Both the position numbers and the translations under genes were made by a program. The notes beneath the pieces were generated by a model. That model made no database searches and was not told where the DNA came from. It saw nothing but the letters and a program-made list of their open reading frames with translations. This document shows, one piece after another, positions 25,722 through 37,993 of a stretch of DNA of 64,000 nt. Positions within the stretch are counted from its first letter, which is position 1. Every line of letters starts with the position of its first letter. Source of the DNA: Amaranthus tricolor (Eukaryota; Streptophyta; Magnoliopsida; Caryophyllales; Amaranthaceae); NCBI RefSeq assembly GCF_026212465.1, contig NC_080050.1, forward strand, positions 31,863,570 through 31,927,569, in the 5' to 3' direction.

Positions 25722-26337
25722 TATTAAAAATTAATCATAAACAAACTTAAGTGGAACTCAATTTGATAAAATCCTCATAAAATTTCAAAGTACATGCAAG
25801 AGTAATAATTTGACACAAACAAGCCAGATCTAAAACAAATTCCAATAATTATAGCAAGTGGGACTGTAAACTGGATAGAACTACAAAAATTTTAATCAAG
25901 AAAAAGCCACAAAAGGAATATGGACAACCAATTCCCAAGGAGATAACAATTTCCAAGCTTGCAGATAGATTATCAAATACTTTCTCATTATGAAATACTC
26001 TGATAACGTTATGAAATAATTTCCTATTTAGATTCCTAACTAGGCAATGTTCGGGTGATTAGACGTACACAATCTTGTCTTTGTAATAACAAAGTGATTG
26101 TTTTGAATCAACCCTTAACGCTGCTTCACGTAGATAAAAAGTATAATAGTCGGAGAACAAATCTAGACATCCCTCCTAGACTGCAATAGCCAAACTAATA
26201 CCAAGTATTAGTGACTTGTTAAGAGCAATATAGTAATTTTGAATGCACCATGTTCACACTTTGAAGCATCAAATAGTCTAGCTACTTTGCTTCATATGTT
26301 GAAACAATCAGCTGAATACAATCACTTTTTTTCATTT

Positions 26338-26440
26338 TTTTAAGTACATGGTAGGCTGAGGATTAGGAGAGCTGGCACCGAGAATCGAACCCAAGACCTT
26401 AACTGAGGAAAGTAGTATTTTTCCAACTAAAATAAGACTC
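26338..26440 (-). mobile_element. tRNA-derived SINE, minus-strand copy
   Basis: On the minus strand it begins GAGAATCGAGTCTT, has an A-box-like TTTTAGTTGG region, a clear B-box GGGTTCGATTCTC, and ends with CCTACCATGTACTT before an A-rich tail. A related copy lies at 39527-39640. Confidence 0.65.
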
Positions 26441-26565
26441 GATTCTCGAGACCGACCACACTAGAATGTTGGCATAATATGATAACATCATAGTTGTTTC
26501 GCCTTGCATTTACAAACATATTTACTCCTATACAATGCATCGCTGTTAGCATCTCATCAATGTCG

Positions 26566-29500
26566 TTACATTCTGAACACGCCGTATTTTGTCTCTTCCG
26601 GAACACAATTCATTGAAGCGGAGATGCAAAGACCAATTACTTTTCTTGTATCGGCAGGATCAATGATGCCATCGTCCCAAAGCCTGGCCGTAGAATAATA
26701 TGGAGACCCTTCTTTCTCATATGCCTCTTCAACCTTGGCTTTGAATGTTTCCTCTTCTTCAGCAGTCCACTATAAATTTAATGAAGATGTCAGAAAACTA
26801 GTCGAGGATCGTCAGTTCGAATGAATTAGTTCTATATAGTACCTGGATCCCACGGCGTTTCTTGTTGGCCCTTTCCACTTGGGTCAGTACACCTGCAGCC
26901 TTCACATTTCCGCGAGAAAATGTCAGAAAACTAGTCGAGGATCGTCAACTAAAGATCTTAGAACTTTGGGGACGAAAAGATGAAGCGTTTTCACTATATT
27001 TCAACCACGCCCCAATATTTCTTTTCGTGTCGTAACTAAGCATGCTTATAGGGAGAAATATAACTGCAGACAACTCGAGTTAACAGACCGTAGTCTTGTT
27101 GGGATGGTTTATCCAATATAGATGAATTAAAGTGTAATACACCGGCCAAGACCCGACCCAAGACTAGATAGTATGGACACTTCGAGTCTGCCCACTAACT
27201 AAAGGACACTTCCTTTATTATTCAATTAATCCAAAGCTAATGAATTATTACAAGGGTGGCTTTATATATAGTCTAAGCCCCAAAAGACAATTAAAAGATA
27301 ACAACTATTCTAATTACAAAGTACAAAGACTAATTAATATGAAATAATGCCCTTGGACGCTTTGACCCGAGTCATCATATAAAGATGATGTGCGCACACT
27401 TTATAAGTCATTATTGTTTTGGGATGGTACCTACTTGGCTTATGGAGTGTGTGCACCTCGTGTTTCCCCGATAATATGCAGACATTCACAATAAGTCTAG
27501 CTGTAACTTCTAAAATAACGAATATTGTTTTGATAAAAATTTCTTTTGTTTTGATTGCAACCAAGCACACCGACAACAATGATGAATCCTTAATCTCAAC
27601 AATACAAGAGAAAATGATTCCTATTAGTGCCTCGTTTAGACAGCAAATAACTCATTTAACAGATGTTTGATCTTAGTTTTTGACGATTGTAGCTCAAATG
27701 AAAATTGTACCTGTGCTCCTCCCATAATGGATATTCTTGCATTCGGCCAGAAGAACATAAAATTGGGACTATATGCACGTCCACACATTGCATAATTTCC
27801 GGCACCAAAACTCCCACCGATTATAACAGTGATTTTAGGAACCTGTACAATGAAAAAAAGTTAAGACAACATATAGAGCCCCCCCATTTTCTAGTGTTTT
27901 CTTACACCAAAGTAATTTGCAAACGAATTCGGCAACAACTAACAAAGATAACTGCAATGTAACACAGAAGTATATACATTCGTGGGAAAAATTTGAAAAT
28001 TGTAACAAGGGAACCTATTACATACTCCGAAGCATAGAAAAAATGTGAAAGTAGTCACGATTGCGGTAATGGTCGAGATGTCGCAGACGCAATATGCAGT
28101 GTTACGTTTCATTTCAATGACATCACAAAGCTAACTGTTAACTTTAAAAAATCCATTTTATCGTAATAATTAAGTTTTCTAGAAGTAGAGCTTATATTTA
28201 AATTAAAGCTTACCATAGATCTTTTAGAACGTAAAAGCTTAAAAAAAATATTAAAAAGCTAACATGTTAGAATAACATCTTATAATTGTTATCACTCCAT
28301 GATTTTAAATCACAAGTTATGCAACAGGGTTTTGCGGTACCGTAAGCTCAAAATCTGTTATAAAGCGGCCGTTATTATGAGTTATGCAACGGGGTTTTGC
28401 GATACTGTAAGCTCTTATGCACTACAATGTCATTTCGACCTTAAAGTTTAGCAAAGACATTGAACCATAAAATCCGAAAGAACTCAACCCCTGTATAAAG
28501 ATTAAGAAAGACGGTATCTCAATTAAAGAATCGAGAGTGAATTGCTGAACCAACCTTTGCACAAGCAACAGCCATCACCATTTTGGCCCCAGCTTTTGCT
28601 ATGCCATTTGCCTCGGCTCTTGACCCAACCTGCCACAAAAACATATCATAAGGTAACTCTAAAACGAGAAACGAGAGTAAGAGCAGATCAGAAATGAGGG
28701 TTATTCATCTACTTCTCCATTCAACAATTATCCTTATGGGTTCCTCGAAAACGACATTGCTTGATATCCCCTGCTTTCCACAACTAACGAACAAATCATC
28801 TTAAACTCATAATTCATCGTCATATCGTCTCATACCAAATAATTGATTATATAATTCCTCGTATTTTGGGGTCATCAAATTTTTCCACCTTGGATATCGT
28901 TTCAATTTCTTTTTAACAAGTGTAAATGATTAAAAATTCTCATACCATGAATCCAGTAATGTTCTGTAGAAAAACCAAAGGAATGCCACGCTGTGTGCAT
29001 AATTCGATAAAATGGGCCCCTTTTAGAGCAGATTCATTAAATAATACGCCATTGTTTCCGATGATGCCAACAGGTTTCCCAAAAATTTTTGCAAAACCCG
29101 TTACGAGAGTCTGCAAAGAAAAACCAACAAAAATGTTTGATTAGAAGAATTAGAAACAAAGATAAGCTATACATTTAGATATTCTGTTGAAGAAATTTTA
29201 ACGGGACTCACAGTGCCATACAGTTTCTTGAATTCGTCAAATTCACTTCCATCAACAATACGAGCAATTACAGATCGTATATCAAATTGCTGCTTGTGAT
29301 CTATTGGGGCGATATTTCTGAGCTCTTTTACGTCATAGAGAGGTTCTTTAGGTTCTCCTGAAACATAAAGAGAGGTTCTGGGTGATTCATGTGCTCCTGC
29401 CATAGACAAGTTCTTAATGATGCTCCTTCCTGTATGTAGTGCATGCAGCTCATCTGCAAAGAGACACAAAAAAAATGATATGTGAAGCTACACGAATGGG

Positions 29501-32500
29501 TTACACCATAGTGTAAAAATGCGGTAAGGGTAGTGATTGCAGTAACGGAACATTGATGCGGTAACGGGAGTGATTCGGTTATCATAATAGCGCCTAAATA
29601 ACGGTCAAAACCATAAGATATCCCTTGATACAGCCCAAAACCCGATCTTTTACACCTTTACAACGCGGGAAATATTGGTTTGTTTATTTCAAAAACCTTT
29701 ACAACGCAGCTGATGCGATGCGATGCGGCCTTGTTTATACTCTATGGGTTACACACATATTTGGTAGTATCTTGATAAGTGTTCGAACTTAATTGGGACA
29801 CAAGAAGAATCTAAAGTCACAAAATGAAATTGCTATCAATTATGTAAACATGAAAACTAATATTTACTCGAGGGCCTACAATTAGCACTTTCAATTTAAG
29901 GACTTCCATAATACAAATGCACCAACATAATGAGGAAGGAAGGTAAGCATTGTCATGTCTTATATTCTCCATCAAATTGATTACTGGTAAGTAAGATACT
30001 ATTTTAGGGTTGTTTAGTGATTTCTATTGCAGTAGTAAGGCTTCTTTGAAGATTCATGACATTACTTTAGCAACAAGGGATAATTGTCAAAAATAAACCA
30101 ACCTTTGATCGATTCGCTGAAAATCCTCAACTATTGTTTAATTTTATATAAACCCACTTATTCGGTATAATTGCTTTAAATAAATCCAACTATAGTTTAT
30201 TCCTAATTCTTGACTTACAAAGAAGCTTTGAAGATGATTATAAAGAATAGGTAGATTTATTTTAGCAAATATACCTAATAGGTGGGTTTATCTAAAAATA
30301 AATAATAGGTGGGTCTATTTTCAGCAGATTAAGCAAATGTTAGTTTTCTATCGACAATTTCCCTTAGCAATAATTCTAGATGAGCAACAGCGTGATGCCA
30401 TTTATGAGAAGAACTAGAAATGCATCCAGTGATTGACCTAAATTTATGAAATGATGAAAAAAGATGTTAAGGAAGTAGAATACCTTCAGCAAAATAATCA
30501 GAAACTCCTGATATCTTACAATGCACACTAGCACCTCCCAAATCCTCAGCGGAAATTTCCTCACCGGTAGCAGCCTGCTTCAATTTCACAATCAGAACGT
30601 CGCAGAAAAACAAACAGATACCTATATTAAAGATCACATGTTCAATAACTCTGTTATCTAAAAAAGGAACGACGGATTATGGTTTGAAGACGCATTGAAA
30701 ATTTGCACGAAACTGTTCAAGATGTTATAACTTATAACTTATAAACTTGTAATCTGATCACCGACCTTCACAAGTGGAGGTCCAGCAAGAAATATCGTTC
30801 CATTTCCTTTTACAATTACGCTTTCATCAGCCATTGCAGGTATATATGCACCTCCAGCAGTACATGAACCCAAAACAAGGGCAATTTGAGGTATGCCTTG
30901 AGCAGACATTATAGCTTGATTGTAAAAGATTCTACCGAAATTCTCCTTGTCGGGAAACACTTCGGCCTGTTTAGGAAGGAAAGCACCGCCACTATCAACA
31001 AGGTACAAGCACGGTAGTCTGCATTGAGCGGCAATTTCTTGTGCCCTCAAGTGTTTCTTCACCGTAATGGGAAAATAAGTTCCTCCCTTGACAGTGGGAT
31101 CATTAGCCACAAACATACAAAGTTTCCCATGAATAGGTCCGATTCCTGTGATTATTCCACCAGATGGAAGGGATTCTTCATATAGTCCATGGCCTGCAAG
31201 CTAATTACATGATTTTGGGTTTAGAGAAAGTTAAGATAAAATTTCGAGCAATTTATATTCTAATACTATTACTACCGAAATGGGAGCCGCAAACATGATG
31301 GGACACGGAAAAGGAAAGTAAGTAACTAGGTAACAGATCAAGTATCAACACTCAAGAACATAAACACTACAATAACGGAGAAACAAACATGGAGTGCAAT
31401 TTACTGAAGCAAGTAGCGAGAAGAAGTGCTTGATAGTACATTCAAAAGCTCGTTGTTACTTAGACTCTCAACGTTGCCTCAAGTATCCGTGTCGAATAAT
31501 TAATGCTCGGACATGGATACGACACTTGGACACTTTATTTTGGACCAAGCATATTGTACTTTTCCATAATTTAGCCGAGCTAGACACTCGGACACATTCT
31601 TTGAAGATCTTTGGGGATCTTTCTCTCTTTGAAGATCTATATTGAGCCGAGGGACTCTTTGACTGTCTCCTTTATGGATATAAGTTGCCCCCTTTCTTCC
31701 CTCCCTAGACCCTGATTATACTTTTCCTATGAGTAGGATACACCAGAGGGTATGATGATGATGAAGATGAAACACTCGGACACATACATAAGCTAATATA
31801 TACCTGTGTCATCTACATTCATTGTCTTTTCCACGAAAAACCACGTTACATAATTAATTTACTAACTCGTGCCATGACCTAATTTTGAAGAGGGATGCAG
31901 ATGAAATAACCCCCTTCCCCATCCCCCCAATCCCCAATCCCCCATCAAACGAAGTCCAAAGTGTTTGTCCAATGCTAGCTACCCGAGTAGCACTCAAAGC
32001 TAGTTAAGAGCTACTTGATTGTATAACTACAACATTAAAGCCAAAAACCCGATTGCTTCCACAACATGATGTGAGATTTGGACCAGCATTATTCTCACAT
32101 AATTCGCTAGCTGATTCGATCAAGTTTGCCCAAGAATAGCCCAAAATGACCATAATATGCTTTTTACGATTCTTGATTTGCGAGGAGATTGGCGAATCAT
32201 GACACTTATTTCAACACCCTGAAGCACATTAGACCCAAATTCTTTTCCCCTTCCACCAAACTCCAGTTAATCACACAAGTCAATAAATCCATTGCAGCAC
32301 AAAATACAGAATAAATTCAACCATTTTTTTCACATAAGTAGTATAAAAATTATTTACTAATCTCCCAATAATCATTAGGAAAATGCATTAAAAAACAAAA
32401 ATATTTGAAGATACTAAATATTATGAATAAAAACAACAAACCCTCTAAAATTTACCTGAGAAAGTTCAAGCAAAGAAGAACCAGGATCAAGAATCTGTTC

Positions 32501-32893
32501 AATTCTCTCTCGAGGGAGCAATTTCTTCCTACTTCTATTCCTCTTCACTGATTCTTCTCCTCCACCAGCAAGCACCTTAAATCAAAAACACCCATTACAA
32601 ATCACAATTCAATTTAAGTTCCCAAATAATCAAATTTTTGGAAAAAAAAAATTGAACAAAATAAAAATTAAAGATGAAACCTTTTTGATGCTGGATTGAA
32701 GTTGAGAAAGTAAATCCTTCATAAGTTGAGAATTCTCAGAAAAAGCGTCGGAACTTCTATCAACACCATCAGGAAGAACACCCAAACACATTTCTCTTCT
32801 GGGTTGAAGAATTGAAGGTGATGATTTCAGCATAAATGAATTCCAAGATGATGGGTTCGTTCTTGATGCATTTTTTCTTGCGATACCCAACAT
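26566..32893 (-). CDS. MCCB: 3-methylcrotonyl-CoA carboxylase beta subunit, mitochondrial
   Basis: Carboxyltransferase subunit of mitochondrial MCCase: it moves the carboxyl group from biotin on the alpha subunit to 3-methylcrotonyl-CoA in leucine breakdown. Ten exons (minus): 32893-32681, 32575-32456, 31200-30766, 30574-30484, 29453-29212, 29110-28946, 28629-28555, 27842-27711, 26899-26843, 26769-26566. Phases close to 577 residues (Arabidopsis 587). Residues 1 to about 35 are rich in Arg, Ser and Asn and look like a mitochondrial presequence. The N-terminal carboxyltransferase half holds [25 protein letters not shown] and [16 protein letters not shown]. The C-terminal half holds [57 protein letters not shown] and the VFRM end. 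Introns hold several repeats, but no reading-frame damage was seen. Confidence 0.96.
26787..26947. repeat. 28-bp perfect direct repeat flanking MCCB exon 9
   Basis: The 28 bases at 26787-26814 (beginning ATGTCAGAAAACTAG) recur without change at 26920-26947, 133 bases away. The first lies in intron 9, the second in intron 8, so the 57-base exon 9 is bracketed. Confidence 0.93.
27097..27512 (+). mobile_element. Solo LTR in MCCB intron 8, interrupted by a second insertion
   Basis: Starts TGTTGGGATGGTTTATCC and ends near AATAAGTCTAGC, matching the solo LTRs at 34915 and 50281. A 247-base block at 27133-27379 starts TGTAATACACCGG and is flanked by the direct repeat TAAAG (27128-27132, 27380-27384). 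It splits the LTR and looks like a later insertion, possibly another LTR. No target duplication of the outer element is evident. Confidence 0.65.
28314..28440. repeat. Tandem duplication in MCCB intron 7
   Basis: Two near-identical blocks with GTTATGCAACxGGGTTTTGCG and a following GTAAGCTC lie about 64 bases apart. They are GC-richer than the intron and may belong to the same family as the patch at 28040-28110. Confidence 0.7.
29505..29760. repeat. GC-richer repeat copy in MCCB intron 4
   Basis: Rich in GCGGTAACGG-like words. It ends near GATGCGATGCGATGCGGCCTTGTTTAT, close to the end of the copy at 57085-57315 (CTGCCTTGTTTTT). Probably a non-autonomous DNA element; class not determined. Confidence 0.55.
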
Positions 32894-33839
32894 TTTTTTT
32901 TTGAGTTATTTGATTGAATTTATGATAATTTGACAATTATTAATCAATTCTTAATCTTTTCTGCGATCATGGAGACGTAAAGAAACCCAGAAAATGTTGT
33001 AGTTCTATATAAGCACGCATCCTGATTGCCTCTAGCTCTAGTCACACACTAGTCACTAGTCACTAGTCAACTAGTATTGATCTGGTGTTCATGTTGACAT
33101 GGAGGATTTATCCATTTCTAACTCAATATTTAATTTGAATCCCTATTAATCGTGTTAGATTTTAAATCAATATAAAATTAGGTTTTATGTTCATATGTGT
33201 TTGGATAAGGCCGTATTGGTTATATAAATTTAGAAAAATTTTAGTTCAGATTTTTAATAAGTTTTTTTATTTGCAAATATTTACACTATTTACATTGAAA
33301 AAGTAAAAGAAATATAAAGATTAAATTTTTTAAGAAAATGATAATAACATTTTTCAATTTGCTTAGAAAAGAAATTTGTCAAACCATTTTTTGGCTTGTG
33401 GCTTGGACTAGGAGTCATGGAGATGCTATTCAAAGGTATTACATGTCCTTAAAAGTCATTAATTGTAAATGACAGAAAATTAAAAAGAATGGAAAGGTAG
33501 AAATCATATAGACGATCATTAAAATCGATATATTAATTCATATTGTGAGATGAAAGAGCTACTTAATATCCAATTTAGAACTTTACACATAAAAGTAATA
33601 TTTCTCTATTTGTGTGGTTTTTTTTGAAAAAAATGAGTAAAAGTAGAACAGAATACATACATTTTATAATAATTGCAATAATTAAGTCAAAAGGAATAAA
33701 ATAGATGTACAAAACATCATATCTAAGGTTGAATGAACATGATCATCCTGACAACAGTCACATTGCCAGAATTCATCAACTATATATCTCTGATTCCTAT
33801 TAATTTCATTAATGAGAAATAGCACCGTAAATATTTCTA
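32894..33839. other. Spacer between TIFY6 3' end and MCCB promoter
   Basis: Short AT-rich spacer with the MCCB 5' leader at its left side (CACTAGTCACTAGTCACTAG repeat near 33050) and the TIFY6 3' UTR at its right. No other gene seen. Confidence 0.55.
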
Positions 33840-36800
33840 TCAATTTCTAGCTGGTAGAAGACTTGAAGACGTAGAATTCGCCAAAAACGTCGATCCTCCA
33901 TTGCGTTCAGAAGTGTTCTTGCTGATTGCATAAGGAAATGTACCGATTGTCCTAAGAACAAATAAGTTATATCGTAAGCATTTTGAACATTGCAGCAAAA
34001 CAAATAAGATTATTACTGGTTGTGCATGTCACGTATTTGCTACTGATATTGATACATGTAATATGTGCAATTATCGTTGTTAGTTACAAATTTATCGGAA
34101 CAAAGGGTGTATTTAAGTAATTCGTGTGTTACTTTCTTGATTGTTTTCTCGTTCTTTTGTTCATTTATTGAAGTACATGCTATTGACTACATGTAAATTA
34201 TCCTATATTGCAGAAACATATAAAAATATATTATTTTATAAATTTAAGTGACTATTAAATTTAAGTAACTATTAAAGAGAATGATAAACGATTAAAGTGA
34301 GAATTTTTATGTCCAAATTGAGTATTTAACCGAGTAATTAGACGGAGCTACTTAATAACATTGAGATAATGAAATGTCGAGTTAACGTAAGTCACATCAT
34401 TAGCTTTCAGGAAAAATATAGCCATTTGATGTTAAAAATGCTCACCTCTCTTTTCGTTTCTCCAAGAATCTTACAATAGATGCTTTCCGTGATTGAGGCA
34501 CAGCTGCAATCAATAACACAAGGTTAGCTAAACTGAACTGGTAAACACCAGACACGACATTTAGTTATTGATATTAAACAGTGATAACAAAAACGAATTT
34601 CAGTTTTAATTTTCAAAAAATGTGTTATGTTATCTCATGGTAGTAAAACTCTCACCCCTAAATATGGGTTATTCTCGATAAGTTTTCGTAAATACCCAAT
34701 ACCACCTTTTCAGAGGTAATGGATATAAAAAGATTTGTGATGAAATAATTATTAGAATAGAATAAGCATGATCATAAACCTTATCGAGTTTTCAGATCGT
34801 TCTCATCATTTAATATCAACTATCGAACGGACTGTAAATATATATAACATATCCTAGATTTACAATCATAATTTTAAACTTGAGTTGGTTTCTTTTTATA
34901 GTATCAACTGGAATTGTTGGGTGGTTTGTCCTACATCGATAATTAAAGATGGTGTGCACACTTTATATGTCATTGAGTCCTTTCTCTCGTTGTCATATGG
35001 TCCTGGGTGGTATCCCATTGTCTTATAAAGTCTGCGCACTATGTGTTTCCTCAATCATATATGCTGACATTGACAATAAATCCAGTCTAATTTAGTTGGG
35101 AAATATGTCTAATGGTCTCACAAGGAAGAAAAATGTAACAGAACATTATACCTGAGCCTTTTGGAATTGATTTTACTTGAGGTGCATCTGATTTTGGAGG
35201 ATCAGAACATTTTACATGATTAACAACTGATTTGGTTGGGTTTACTTCAACTGCAGAAGTGGATGCTCCTGCAGAAACCAAGCTTGAGAACCCCACAGGC
35301 TGAATCTGAGCACTAATTGCTGGTGCATGCAGTGCACTAACAGGTACAGGCAAAGGTGCGAGCAAGGAAATTGGGCTCGAAAGTCCGACAGAAAGATTTG
35401 GAACAGTAGTGTCTTTTGCTGGCAATGGTCTTAGCATTGTTGGCGGAACTTTAGGTAGCGACGGAAGTGATGAAGCGGCCGGTGAGGCAGTCGAGTTCCT
35501 CGATTCACCATTTCCGGCTAGTAACATTATGGCTTGAGCCTAAATAACAAAAGGGATTGTTACAAATAGAAACTAGAACTAGCTAATGGTTTGCAACAGA
35601 AGAGTAAAGAGAAGTTGTTTTACAACTCTACATTTCACTCCTATGTTACTCGGATCGGACTCGTTTATTCATGTCCAAACAAAGTACCATGTTCAAGTTT
35701 TAAAATTCCAATTCTTTGAGGTAAGATGAAGAGTTTGAGCAAAAGTCACAAAATTTTTCCTAAATAGTCGAGTTGAATACTAAAACATGTACTTGGATGT
35801 ATATTAGTGTGTCTTGAGCTACTACTAAAGCAGTCGAGTTCAATACTTGGACATATAACTCGTACTAGCTCATTTAACCATTTTCAACACAAATACACAT
35901 TCAAGTGTCCAACTTAGTTGTTTTAAGAAAAGTATTTAAGCGTTGTAATGTTAAAGTGTCGAGAGTCCATAACACGAGTATTTGAGTTAAAATGACAAGC
36001 TCAAGCATGCAACAAAATTTCACATTTAATTTTTTTGGTTAACATCATAATATTTTCCCTGAATTATCCGAGTCAAATACTTGGATATGTATTCGTGTCT
36101 TGAACTCAGTGTTATGTACTTATCTAGCTAATTTGCTTTTTAAATTTACAATTTATTATCCAAAGATAGCCAAAATTCGAGCATATTTCACTTTTTTTTA
36201 TCCGTATATCCAACAACATCAGTGTGGCTTGAAATAACATAAAATAGAAGAAGGGATTACTTTTTCAGGAGATACATTATCATAGACACAAACTGATCCA
36301 TTATAAAAGAGAGTCAACTGACAGGTTCCCACAGAGATACTCGGAGAACTCCTACAAAACAACATCATTCGTATCCCTCAGTTTCAAAGGAATATATTGT
36401 AAGATATGGAATATATATATTCATACAATCATATCTTATATCCTTGGGACGAGAGGTTTTTGAGTTAGAAATGTGAATGCAGTACATGCTATCATCATAC
36501 ATGATGAAATTCAAATTCGTGACTTTTCGTTAAATTGGCTTATAATGTCATTGCAAGAAACCAACTTAACCGAAAGTTTAAGTCAGTGGTCAAAGCCCCA
36601 AGATATATACTATATCTATGCAAGTTTTTATTTATATGGCGATAAAAATAGTTTGTCGCTAGCTAGCAACAAAGACTTTTTGTCGCTATTTTTATCGCTA
36701 AACCTGTATACACAGAATACCCGTTTTCGCAAAACCGAGTTCTTTTGTAGTGTCAAACCAAAAGGAAAACAAAAACTATATTTAAACATACTTGAGATCA

Positions 36801-37431
36801 GTTGAACCAACAACAGGACCACTATTTGAAGGTGGAACAGGAACAAGTGAGATAGAAGAAGAGACATTATTTGATGGATTTGTTGTCAAATTAGATGAAA
36901 CAACAGAAGTTTTTATAGCAGAAGACACCATTTGCTTTGATTGGGGAGTTTTTTGGGCATCATTTGCTTGCCATGGATGAGCATGAGGAAGATATTGCTT
37001 CTCCAAATCTAAGCTTCTCTATAAAACCCACAAAAAAAAAAAAAAATCATTTCTTTGTATCAATATCTAGCTTTATGCAACTAAATCATCATTCAACGTA
37101 ATACAAAAATGTTATGAATGCAATGCAGGCACTGAATCTTCTATTGAAGAATGGATGAGATTTAAACCCGAATCTTATTTTATTTTTGGCTTCTATTACT
37201 ACATCAAAGAAATAGGCCAACTAAATTTTAAATCGATTGTTGACAACTTGACACCCTCTTCCATTTCAGTCGTTCACTAAATTTTAAATTTACTACATTT
37301 TTTTTTTCATGATTAAATCCTATCATACAATCCCACATATTTTTACTCTCATTTAATATGAGTCACAAAATTTAAAATTTTCATGAAATTACTCCAATTA
37401 AATTATAGGAGTACTTCTTAATATTTACATC

Positions 37432-37479
<48 letters not shown>

Positions 37480-37643
37480 TTTTGTAGTTGTATTTTTCAA
37501 AGTAAATGACAAACCTGAGAAAATCCAGGAGGGTATTGATTGAGAGTTCCTCCATGTTGTTGGGCAGACTTAGAAGAAAGAAATTGGGAATAAGCAGCAG
37601 CACTATTGTTTGCAAAAGACCAATTTAAGCCAGATTTTCTCAT
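33840..37643 (-). CDS. TIFY6: TIFY6/JAZ3-type jasmonate ZIM-domain repressor
   Basis: Nuclear repressor of jasmonate responses. It binds MYC factors and, with jasmonoyl-isoleucine, the receptor COI1, and is then degraded. Six exons (minus): 37643-37515, 37018-36792, 36351-36261, 35539-35152, 34503-34446, 33951-33840, closing to 334 residues. The N-terminus has LNWSFAN as in TIFY6 proteins. The ZIM/TIFY domain spans residues 129-155 with TLFYNG (132-137), a conservative variant of TIFYxG, ending in VSPEKAQAIMLLAGNG. A Ser/Pro-rich linker follows. The Jas motif at 280-305 reads SIVRFLEKRKER then TIGTFPY. The MERDFLGL-type beginning seen in many TIFY6 proteins is absent: either this ATG is the start or a distant first exon was missed. 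The intron inside Jas is the one known to be retained in JAZ genes. Confidence 0.92.
34915..35100 (+). mobile_element. Solo LTR in TIFY6 intron 4
   Basis: Begins TGTTGGGTGGTTTGTCC and carries GATGGTGTGCACACTTTATATGTCATT, TCTTATAAAGT and GTGTTTCC in the same order as the copy at 50281-50465. The right border is approximate. Confidence 0.72.
36640..36761 (-). mobile_element. CACTA-type element end in TIFY6 intron 2
   Basis: Read on the minus strand it starts CACTACAAAAGAACTCGG, the terminal sequence class of CACTA transposons. This is followed by a subterminal inverted pair (AGCGATAAAAATAGCGAC and its mirror). No opposite CACTA end was found, so this is a fragment or a solo end. It lies about 30 bases from the exon 2 donor. 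Confidence 0.6.
37432..37479. repeat. (AAT)n microsatellite in TIFY6 intron 1
   Basis: About 16 AAT units within the first intron, close to the donor of exon 1. Confidence 0.95.
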
Positions 37644-37937
37644 ATTTTTTGCTTCAAAAACACAGGATTAATGAGTTTAATTTGGTCTAAGATTAAATTA
37701 AACAAAGAGTAACTTTTCTTTGAAAACCCACTTTTCTCAACTTAATTATATAGTAATTAGATTAGTTGACTTTCACTAAATTTCAACTTCTCTAGATTGA
37801 AGCTATCTAGTTATATGAATACATATAATGTATTCAAACTAATCAAAGCATTATATCCATTGATGCCTTCATGATAAATAAGTCAATTATGGGGAACATG
37901 TATTGAATTTAAAATTCCCTTTATTGATGTAAACATA

Positions 37938-37950
37938 TTATTATTATTAA

Positions 37951-37993
<43 letters not shown>
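37938..37993. repeat. (ATT)n microsatellite
   Basis: Near-perfect trinucleotide run about 300 bases upstream of the TIFY6 ATG. Confidence 0.95.

Noticed and set aside
27334..27670. Frames on both strands in MCCB intron 8
   Set aside because: They cover the solo LTR and its insertion; no coding signature.
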